A stretch of DNA of 6,043 nucleotides from Bordetella parapertussis (GTDB taxonomy: Bacteria > Pseudomonadota > Gammaproteobacteria > Burkholderiales > SG8-39). Every line of letters starts with the position of its first letter. The first letter of the stretch is position 1. Under the pieces are notes generated by a model. It was not told the DNA's origin, did not search any database, and saw only the letters and a program-made list of their open reading frames with translations. The stretch spans positions 1 through 6,043 of the forward strand of contig CAMDRY010000212.1 of assembly GCA_945906975.1 (NCBI GenBank), written 5' to 3'. The translations under genes were made by a program, and so were the position numbers. Positions 1 to 4,944 of the stretch are shown here, piece after piece.

Positions 1-288
1 GTGTCGATGATCGTCCTGACGACATCCATCGTGCTGCCCATGGTGCAGGCGGCCGGGTTCGACCTTGTCTGGTTCGGTATTTTTATCGTGCTGCTGGTTG
101 AGATTGCGGAGGTCACGCCGCCCGTGGGTTTCAACCTGTTTGTGTTGCAGGCGATGAGCGGCAAGAGCTCCTTGTTTGTCGCGCAGGCCTCGTTGCCGTT
201 CTTTTTCATGATGGTGCTCGCCTGCGTGTTGATTACCGTCTTCCCGGCCATCGTGACCTGGCTGCCAGATGTATTGATGAACAAGTAG
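1..288 (+). CDS. dctM: TRAP transporter large permease subunit (DctM family), C-terminal part only
   Basis: This is the C-terminal ~95 residues of the large integral membrane subunit of a tripartite ATP-independent periplasmic (TRAP) transporter, the subunit that couples ion flow to solute uptake across the inner membrane. The visible part has hydrophobic helices around residues 3-18, 22-40 and 60-88. It also has the family's hallmark segment EVTPPVGFNLFVLQ, which in complete DctM proteins lies near the C-terminus. Complete members have about 425-450 residues, so roughly three quarters lie upstream of the window. The GTG at base 1 is most likely an internal valine, not a start. The stop at 286-288 is followed after 3 nt by the GTPase gene, so the two are almost surely co-transcribed. 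The cognate solute-binding protein is probably the one at 2866-3858. A small DctQ subunit is not in view and is expected upstream. Substrate cannot be read from this part. Confidence 0.93.
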   Translation: MSMIVLTTSIVLPMVQAAGFDLVWFGIFIVLLVEIAEVTPPVGFNLFVLQAMSGKSSLFVAQASLPFFFMMVLACVLITVFPAIVTWLPDVLMNK

Positions 289-291
289 CCA

Positions 292-1365
292 ATGGCAAAA
301 CACGGTTCTGGTCAGCGAATTCCGACCACCCTGGTGACCGGTTTTCTCGGGGGCGGGAAGACCACGCTCATTAATGCCGTGTTGCACAGTGCGGCATTTG
401 CCAATGCCATGGTCATTGTCAACGAGTTCGGCGAGGTCGGGCTCGACCACCTGTTAATGGAAAGCGGGCAGGACCAGGTTGTATTGCTCGACTCGGGGTG
501 TTTGTGTTGCGCGGTTAGCGGATCGCTGCGTGACACGCTTATCGATTTGTTCATGCGGCGCGCCTGCGGCGACCTACCGGCTTTTGACAGAGTGATCATC
601 GAAACGAGCGGGCTGGCCAACCCCGTGCCGCTGGTGGCGAGCCTGATTGCCGACTCGGCGGTTTCGCTCCATTACCGGTTATCGTTGGTGCTGACCATCG
701 TGGATGCGGAAAATGGGGCGGCTACGCTGGAACGCTACGACGAGGCATTGAAGCAGGTTGCCGTTGCGGACCGCATACTGATCAGCAAGGGCGAGCGTGC
801 CGGTGTCGACGCAGTGGCCGATATGCGTGCCAGGCTGGCCGCCGCTAATGTCAGCGCGGAGATTGTGATCTGGCAGCGCGGGGGCGATCCGTCCCCGCTA
901 TTTGCCGACGCGCCCCTGGCGCCGGATCGGCGAAGCGCGATGCCCTTGGGCTTTGCGCGCGGACCTTTCGCTGGGGATGGTGCGCATGGGCGGCTATTTC
1001 CGGCCATCCGGTCGCATGTCTTGCGTGTGTCCGGTGCGACAGACTGGCCGGCCTATGCCGCCTGGACGGCGCAGATGCAACGCTGCTTTGGACGTCGATT
1101 GTTGCGATGCAAAGGTCTTTTGCGCATTGGCGGCGACGAAGCGATTTGGGTCATTCAGGGCGTGCAAGGGCACTTCACATCGCCGGCGCTACTCGACGCG
1201 GGGGTGGCGAGGGAGCTGACGGATGGGCAGCTGGATTTTCTTGTCTGCATCGGGGAGCAAATTTCGGGCGACCAATTGCAGGCCACAATCCCGCTTCTTG
1301 GTACGGTCGATAAGCGTCGCACGTCAAACGGGTCGTCTTCAGCTTTGCTTACGGAGCACCAATGA
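292..1365 (+). CDS. G3E-family GTPase of the CobW/COG0523 type (putative metallochaperone)
   Basis: A 357-residue cytoplasmic P-loop GTPase of the CobW/COG0523 group, whose members deliver or insert metals (zinc, cobalt, nickel, iron) into target enzymes. The N-terminal domain has the Walker A motif GFLGGGKTT at residues 17-25 and a switch region NEFGEVGLDH at 44-53. The family's metal-binding CxCC motif is CLCC at 70-73, and the Walker B/ETSG element VIIETSGLA lies at 101-109. The guanine-specificity position (NKxD) reads SKGE at 165-168: the serine is common in this family, but the final Asp is replaced by Glu. The C-terminal CobW_C domain is recognisable at about 240-300 (LRCKGLLRIGG, WVIQGVQGHF). 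There is no histidine-rich linker, unlike many COG0523 zinc chaperones. The start lies 3 nt after the permease stop without a clear Shine-Dalgarno site, which suggests translational coupling. It overlaps the metal-dependent hydrolase by 4 bp, and that hydrolase is the natural candidate client. The metal and client are inferred. Confidence 0.92.
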   Translation: MAKHGSGQRIPTTLVTGFLGGGKTTLINAVLHSAAFANAMVIVNEFGEVGLDHLLMESGQDQVVLLDSGCLCCAVSGSLRDTLIDLFMRRACGDLPAFDRVIIETSGLANPVPLVASLIADSAVSLHYRLSLVLTIVDAENGAATLERYDEALKQVAVADRILISKGERAGVDAVADMRARLAAANVSAEIVIWQRGGDPSPLFADAPLAPDRRSAMPLGFARGPFAGDGAHGRLFPAIRSHVLRVSGATDWPAYAAWTAQMQRCFGRRLLRCKGLLRIGGDEAIWVIQGVQGHFTSPALLDAGVARELTDGQLDFLVCIGEQISGDQLQATIPLLGTVDKRRTSNGSSSALLTEHQ

Positions 1366-2768
1366 GCACCAGCACCAGCAATAGCAATACCAGCGCGGCA
1401 GCGGCTGCGAGCTTTGTCTTACGCGGCGGCATGGTCGTCAGCGCCGATGCGGCGCCGCAGCGTCTCGACATACTCTGTGAAAACGGCAAGATCGCCGCTA
1501 TTCTCGCGCCTGAAACGGCCGTGGCCGCGGGTGTGCTTGTGCGCCGAATCGACGGACTGCATGTGTTTCCCGGCTTGATTGACGCGCATGTGCATTTCGG
1601 CTTTGGTGAAAAAATAACCGAATACAGCACGGAAACAGCGCATGCTGCGCTGGGCGGGTTTTCCACTATTCTCGGATTTTTTCTGAACAACGAGGCCTAC
1701 GCCGGGGTGTACCAGCGCGAGCAGGAGTACGCGCGCACCCGCGCCTATGTCGACTATGGCTTTCACTTCAGCGCAGCCAGCGAGATGCACCTTGCCGAGA
1801 TGCAAAGCTACGTTCGCGACTATGGCGTCACCTCGTTCAAGTATTTCATGAACTTCAAGGGCGAAGAGGGGCGTTACATGGGGCTGGACGGCACCGATGA
1901 CGGCTATTTTTACGCGTTGTTGCAGGAAGCGGCCCGAATCGGCGGCCTCACGATTGTGTGCCACACGGAAAATATCGAGATCGTCAACCGCCTGCGCAAC
2001 GCGCAGATGGCCGCCGGCATCACCAACCTAAAACAGTGGGAGGCGGTTAAGCCGCCCATCACTGAGGCGGACAACGCCATTAAGGCGATGTTTTTTGCCG
2101 AAAAGCTCGGTGCCACGATCTACATCCCGCATATGAGTTCGCGCATGGGCCTTGACGAGGTACGGCGCTGGCGCAAGCGCTACGATCGGGTGTTTGTCGA
2201 GACCTGCCCGCATTACCTCACCCACACCAGCGACATGGATATCGGTTCTATGGGCAAGGCCAATCCCCCGTTTCGCGGCAAGGACGATCAGGACGCGTTG
2301 TGGGAAGGACTCGCCGACGGCGCGGTCGACACCGTTGCCTCCGACCACGTACCGCGCAAGCGTGCAACCAAGGAAAAAAGCTTTTGGCTGGCCTCGCAGG
2401 GTTTTCCGGGCACCGCCACCATCCTGCCGGTGTTGCTGCACGAGGGCTATCACAAGCGCGGTCTTTCGCTGCAGCGCATTTGCGCGCTGACCTCCGCAGG
2501 TCCGGCGAAGATATTCGGCATTGCCGATCGCAAGGGGGGGCTAGGCGTTGGTGCCGACGCCGACCTGACACTGGTCGACCTCAATCTTGAGCGCAAGGTT
2601 GTCGCCGCGGAGCTGGGTTCCTATTCAGATTACAGCCTGTATGAGGGCTGGACCTTCAAAGGTTGGGCTGTACAAACCATCGTGCGCGGCGAGACGGTGA
2701 TGCGCGACGGCAAGTTGGTGGGGGGCGCCGGCCACGGCATTTATCTGCGGCGGGACCATCCCGCATGA
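1362..2768 (+). CDS. Cyclic amidohydrolase, dihydropyrimidinase/allantoinase/dihydroorotase group
   Basis: A 468-residue TIM-barrel hydrolase of the amidohydrolase superfamily that should open a cyclic amide, ureide or imide ring using a binuclear metal site. All expected ligands are visible: H76 and H78 in GLIDAHVHF, the probable carboxylated bridging lysine K160 in VTSFKYFMNF, H201 in IVCHTEN, H257 in IYIPHMSS and D328 in VASDHVP. The NPPFR segment at 301-305 and the GFPGTATILP segment at 347-356 look more like the allantoinase/dihydroorotase branch. The tyrosine that follows the lysine by five residues in D-hydantoinases is F165 here. The composite N- and C-terminal beta-sandwich is present (FVLRGGMVV at 18-26; GVGADADLTLVDL at 395-407). 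The start is supported by the ATGA overlap with the GTPase stop and by GGAG at 1353-1356. The first 17 residues are a low-complexity Ser/Thr/Asn/Ala tail ahead of the conserved fold. Exact substrate is unknown: hydantoin, N-methylhydantoin, a dihydropyrimidine or a cyclic imide are all possible. Confidence 0.9.
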   Translation: MSTSTSNSNTSAAAAASFVLRGGMVVSADAAPQRLDILCENGKIAAILAPETAVAAGVLVRRIDGLHVFPGLIDAHVHFGFGEKITEYSTETAHAALGGFSTILGFFLNNEAYAGVYQREQEYARTRAYVDYGFHFSAASEMHLAEMQSYVRDYGVTSFKYFMNFKGEEGRYMGLDGTDDGYFYALLQEAARIGGLTIVCHTENIEIVNRLRNAQMAAGITNLKQWEAVKPPITEADNAIKAMFFAEKLGATIYIPHMSSRMGLDEVRRWRKRYDRVFVETCPHYLTHTSDMDIGSMGKANPPFRGKDDQDALWEGLADGAVDTVASDHVPRKRATKEKSFWLASQGFPGTATILPVLLHEGYHKRGLSLQRICALTSAGPAKIFGIADRKGGLGVGADADLTLVDLNLERKVVAAELGSYSDYSLYEGWTFKGWAVQTIVRGETVMRDGKLVGGAGHGIYLRRDHPA

Positions 2769-2778
2769 CCGTTTTTTT
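2748..2778 (+). terminator. Terminator-like hairpin with T7 run at the end of the amidohydrolase gene
   Basis: The last codons of the hydrolase form a perfect 6-bp GC-rich stem, GCGGGA (2750-2755) with TCCCGC (2759-2764), closed by a CCA loop. Seven bases later comes a run of seven T (2772-2778). An alternative fold pairs CGG (2748-2750) with CCG (2769-2771) around a 5-nt bulge, which puts the T run directly after the stem. The spacing or bulge is not ideal, so partial termination or mRNA 3'-end protection is as likely as full termination. It would separate expression of permease, GTPase and hydrolase from that of the downstream binding protein. Confidence 0.35.
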
Positions 2779-2853
2779 GCCCTTGATTGCCGCAATGCCT
2801 TTTGCAACACGGCCATACCCGCTGTTTTTTTAATTCGTTTTTTGTTATTTTTC

Positions 2854-2859
2854 AGGGAG
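2854..2859 (+). promoter_or_regulatory. Ribosome binding site that fixes the solute-binding protein start
   Basis: AGGGAG lies 6 nt before the ATG at 2866. An in-frame TTG at 2842 would add eight residues (M/LLFFRETE) but has only T-rich sequence upstream and would spoil the signal peptide, so the ATG at 2866 is the better start. Confidence 0.8.
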
Positions 2860-2865
2860 ACTGAG

Positions 2866-3858
2866 ATGAAGATCCAACCTGTACGCGTAGCAAAATTAAT
2901 GCTGGCCAGCGCCATCAGCAGCCTGTTTATCGCCGTCGGTGCGGTCGGTGCCGCTGAAAAATGGAATATGGCGACGCCTTACTCCGATGTCGAGTTCCAG
3001 ACGCGCAATGTCCGATTGTTCGCCGAGGATGTCAAGAAGGCCACCAATGGCGAGCTCGATATCACGGTGCATTCGGCCGGCGCGCTGATTCCCGGGCCGA
3101 ATATCAAGCGGGGCGTGCAGTCCGGTCAGGTGCAGGCGGGTGAGATTCACCTGTCGAACCTTGGCTCCGAAGACCGTATTTTTGAGATCGACGCGGTGCC
3201 TTTTCTCATCGGAAACTATGACGATGCGATGAAGCTGTGGAAGGCGTCGCGCCCGTACCTTGAGGCCCGCCTGAAAAAGCAGGGGGTTCGCATCCTCTAC
3301 GCGGTGCCATGGCCGTTCCAGGGTTTTTTCGTCAAAAAAGAAGTCAATTCGTTGGTTGATGTCAAAGGCCTCAAGCAGCGTTCCTACAACACCATGACGA
3401 CTAAACTCGCCACGATGATGGGGACAGTGCCAACGACGGTGCAGGCGGGTGAAATTCCGCAGGCCTTTGCCACCGGCATCATCCAGATGGTCAATACCTC
3501 GGCCACCACCGGCGTCACATCCAAGGCGTGGGAATTCTCCGACCGTTTTTATGATGCCAATGCCTGGGCGTCAAAGAACGTGGTGTTCGTCAACGAGGAG
3601 GCCTTTTCGAAGCTTCCGGCGGCCTCGCAAAAAGCGGTGCTTGACGCGGCTGCCCGCGCCGAAACACGCGGCTGGGATCTGAGCAAGCAGGCCAACACCG
3701 ACGCCCCCAAGGCGCTGGCGCAAAATGGCATGAAAATCATCGTACCTAGCCCTGCATTGCAAAAGGAATTGCGCGCCATCGGCACGACCCTCACCGATGA
3801 ATGGATCGCCGCCACCGGCGCCGATGGCAAGGCCTTGATCGAGGCGTATCGCAAGTAA
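2866..3858 (+). CDS. dctP: TRAP transporter periplasmic solute-binding protein (DctP family)
   Basis: A 330-residue periplasmic receptor that captures the solute and hands it to the DctQM membrane complex. Residues 1-30 are a Sec signal peptide: basic MKIQPVRVAK, a hydrophobic core at about 11-28 and a probable cleavage near A29/A30 before EKWN. There is no lipobox cysteine, so the mature protein should be soluble. The DctP fold is shown by the N-terminal KWNMATPY strand, GELDITVHSAGAL at 62-74 and FEIDAVPFL at 106-114. The VKGLKQRSYN segment at 166-175 holds R172, the arginine that usually pairs with the substrate carboxylate, and MVNTSATTG lies at 208-216. It belongs to a DctP subgroup that lacks the common VDGxE signature at the last site. 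Unusually, it is separated from the permease by the GTPase and hydrolase genes. The 97-nt leader is T-rich and could hold its own promoter. Retention of R172 suggests a carboxylate-bearing ligand, but this is inference. Confidence 0.93.
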   Translation: MKIQPVRVAKLMLASAISSLFIAVGAVGAAEKWNMATPYSDVEFQTRNVRLFAEDVKKATNGELDITVHSAGALIPGPNIKRGVQSGQVQAGEIHLSNLGSEDRIFEIDAVPFLIGNYDDAMKLWKASRPYLEARLKKQGVRILYAVPWPFQGFFVKKEVNSLVDVKGLKQRSYNTMTTKLATMMGTVPTTVQAGEIPQAFATGIIQMVNTSATTGVTSKAWEFSDRFYDANAWASKNVVFVNEEAFSKLPAASQKAVLDAAARAETRGWDLSKQANTDAPKALAQNGMKIIVPSPALQKELRAIGTTLTDEWIAATGADGKALIEAYRK

Positions 3859-3876
3859 GCGTGTCGATGCCAATGC

Positions 3877-3884
3877 AAAGGAGG
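3877..3884 (+). promoter_or_regulatory. Strong Shine-Dalgarno site of the cysteine amidohydrolase gene
   Basis: AAAGGAGG, a near-perfect match to the 16S rRNA 3' end, lies 5 nt before the ATG at 3890. It is the strongest ribosome binding site in the window and confirms this start. Confidence 0.85.
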
Positions 3885-3889
3885 CGAGC

Positions 3890-4582
3890 ATGAACCCGTG
3901 GGACGATGTCATCAGCAGCGAAGAGCGGCGCGCCTACGGGGCGGCCGGGTTCGGCCGTCCCGGCGGTCTTGGCAGCCGTCCGGCGCTGCTGATCATTGAT
4001 GTGCAATATCGCACCGTGGGAACGGTGCGGGCGCCATTCTGGGAGGCGGTCAAGGAATTCCCCACTTCCTGTGGTGATGTCGGTTGGGCGGCGGTGGATG
4101 CCATCGCGCCTTTGCTGGCACTGTTTCGCGCCAAGGGTTGGCCGGTGATGTATCCGCATGTCGCGCCCAAGGTGGCGTTGCAGGGTGGGCGATTGGCCGA
4201 GAAGGTGCCCGCCATCATGACCATCCCGGCCAAGGGTTATGAGTTTGTCGCCGAACTCGCACCCCGGGAAGGGGATGTGTTGATTCCGAAAAACCATCCG
4301 AGCGCTTTTTTTGCAACAGCCATGGCTAGCCATCTGATAGATAAGCAGGTCGACACCGTGGTGGTGGCCGGTTGCACCACCAGCGGCTGCGTGCGCGGCA
4401 CCGTGGTTGATGCGTTTTCACTCAACTTCAGGGTCGCCGTGCCACACGAGTGCGTGTATGACCGCAGCATCACCTCCCATAAGGTGAACCTGTTTGATAT
4501 GGGGCAGAAGTATGCCGATGTACTGCCCACGGCTGAGTTGATAAAACGGCTGGACGCAGTGCCGGCGCGAGGCGCCGTTTAG
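3890..4582 (+). CDS. Isochorismatase-fold cysteine amidohydrolase (N-carbamoylsarcosine amidase-like)
   Basis: A 230-residue cytoplasmic cysteine hydrolase of the isochorismatase-like superfamily. The catalytic triad can be assigned: D37 in ALLIIDVQYRT, K134 in IPKNHPSAFF and nucleophile C167 in GCTTSGCVRGT. The TSGCVR context is that of the N-carbamoylsarcosine amidase/maleamate amidohydrolase/nicotinamidase-like branch, which cleaves linear amides or carbamoyl groups and releases ammonia. It is not the context of true isochorismatases. The later HECVYDRSITSH segment (186-197) also fits that branch. The gene starts 31 nt after the binding-protein stop, with a strong Shine-Dalgarno site. With a ring-opening hydrolase just upstream it plausibly performs step two: removal of a carbamoyl or amide group from the opened product. 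N-carbamoyl amino acids and half-amides of dicarboxylates are the main candidate substrates. Its family and triad are well supported; the substrate is inferred. Confidence 0.92.
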   Translation: MNPWDDVISSEERRAYGAAGFGRPGGLGSRPALLIIDVQYRTVGTVRAPFWEAVKEFPTSCGDVGWAAVDAIAPLLALFRAKGWPVMYPHVAPKVALQGGRLAEKVPAIMTIPAKGYEFVAELAPREGDVLIPKNHPSAFFATAMASHLIDKQVDTVVVAGCTTSGCVRGTVVDAFSLNFRVAVPHECVYDRSITSHKVNLFDMGQKYADVLPTAELIKRLDAVPARGAV

Positions 4583-4590
4583 CGCCGGCA
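4560..4590 (+). repeat. Perfect 9-bp inverted repeat spanning a stop codon
   Basis: TGCCGGCGC (4560-4568) is the exact reverse complement of GCGCCGGCA (4582-4590), separated by 13 nt, and the amidohydrolase stop codon (4580-4582) runs into the second arm. A competing inner hairpin, CGGCGC/GCGCCG (4563-4568 and 4572-4577) with a GAG loop, uses the same left arm and is followed by TTTA. No long T run follows, so it is a poor intrinsic terminator. mRNA processing or stability, or attenuation, is more likely if it has a role. Confidence 0.55.
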
Positions 4591-4596
4591 TGTACG

Positions 4597-4608
4597 GCAA
4601 GATCTTGC
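4597..4608. repeat. Perfect 12-bp palindrome in the spacer before the small gene
   Basis: GCAAGATCTTGC is fully self-complementary. It lies 14 bp after the amidohydrolase stop and about 30 bp before the next start codon. Such a site could bind a dimeric regulator, but no regulator gene is in the window and the palindrome could be chance. Confidence 0.35.
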
Positions 4609-4623
4609 TGCCCGAATGTTTCC

Positions 4624-4633
4624 CTCCTAGGAG
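4624..4633. repeat. 10-bp palindrome that contains the Shine-Dalgarno site of the small gene
   Basis: CTCCTAGGAG is a perfect palindrome. Its right half, AGGAG (4629-4633), is the ribosome binding site 5 nt before the ATG at 4639, and its left half is an anti-Shine-Dalgarno sequence. The two halves abut, so they cannot fold on each other without a loop. The left half could pair with other purine-rich mRNA. Confidence 0.4.
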
Positions 4634-4638
4634 TAGCC

Positions 4639-4944
4639 ATGCAAAACGAGCCTGTTCAGCCCGAACTGCAATTTTTCGCCGACCCGGCCATCGACCGGCT
4701 TCTTGGCGTGGTATTCAACCTGGCAGGCGAAGTGCAGGTGTTGCGTGACCGCCTGCAAATCCTTGAGGCGGTGCTCGAGCAGCAACAAAGCATCGCGCCT
4801 GGCGCCTTGAACGCATTCAAGCCTTCAGGCGAATTGCAACGGAGCCTTGACGCTGATCGCCGTACCTATGTAAAGCATTTGTTCGATCCCATGCTTGGGC
4901 TTGCCGCGTCGCGCAGCATAACCGAGGTGTCTGGTGACAACTGA
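4639..4944 (+). CDS. Small unrecognised helical protein, coupled to the methyltransferase
   Basis: A 101-residue soluble protein that I do not recognise. It has no signal peptide, membrane segment, cysteine or evident catalytic motif. Residues about 17-50 (from DPAIDRLLGVVFNLAGEV through LRDRLQILEAVLEQQQ) show regularly spaced Leu/Val/Ile positions that fit a long amphipathic helix or short coiled coil. The C-terminal third is basic, then polar (DADRRTYVKHLFDPMLG). The gene has a good AGGAG site 5 nt before its ATG, and its end overlaps the methyltransferase start by 11 bp. This implies translational coupling and suggests that the two products act together, perhaps as an oligomerisation or stabilising subunit. 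That role is inferred from arrangement only. Coding status is supported by the ribosome binding site, the overlap and codon use like the neighbours. Confidence 0.78.
   Translation: MQNEPVQPELQFFADPAIDRLLGVVFNLAGEVQVLRDRLQILEAVLEQQQSIAPGALNAFKPSGELQRSLDADRRTYVKHLFDPMLGLAASRSITEVSGDN
4924..4929 (+). promoter_or_regulatory. Ribosome binding site that fixes the GTG start of the methyltransferase
   Basis: GAGGTG lies 4 nt before the GTG at 4934, inside the end of the small upstream gene. The next in-frame ATG (residue 22) lies within what looks like the protein's first folded segment and lacks comparable upstream sequence, so the GTG start is preferred. Confidence 0.6.

Noticed and set aside
292..1365. 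Annotation as a cobalamin biosynthesis protein on the basis of CobW similarity
   Set aside because: No cobalamin synthesis gene is in the window. The CobW name covers many metallochaperone GTPases, and the context favours a link to the metal-dependent hydrolase.
1419..1964. 181-codon open frame on the - strand inside the amidohydrolase gene
   Set aside because: The + strand carries the full set of metal ligands of a known family, and the reverse translation shows no motif. It is treated as a shadow frame.
2802..2834. Possible sigma-70 promoter, TTGCAA (2802-2807) and TTTAAT (2829-2834)
   Set aside because: The spacer is 21 bp, too long for a normal promoter, and T-rich sequence gives easy chance matches. 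A promoter here is possible but not supported at base level.
2842..2865. Upstream TTG start for the solute-binding protein
   Set aside because: No ribosome binding site precedes it, and it would place acidic residues before the signal peptide. The ATG at 2866 has AGGGAG at the right spacing.
3791..4333. 180-codon open frame on the - strand across the binding protein and amidohydrolase boundary
   Set aside because: It covers the strong Shine-Dalgarno site and parts of two well-supported + strand genes. Its product has no recognisable features.
3890..4582. Annotation as true isochorismatase of siderophore synthesis
   Set aside because: The nucleophile context TSGCVRGT and the neighbours fit amidohydrolase members of the fold. 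No siderophore gene is present.
4560..4590. Inverted repeat read as a rho-independent terminator
   Set aside because: No T tract follows either fold beyond TTTA, and the downstream genes lie close by on the same strand, so it is listed only as a repeat.
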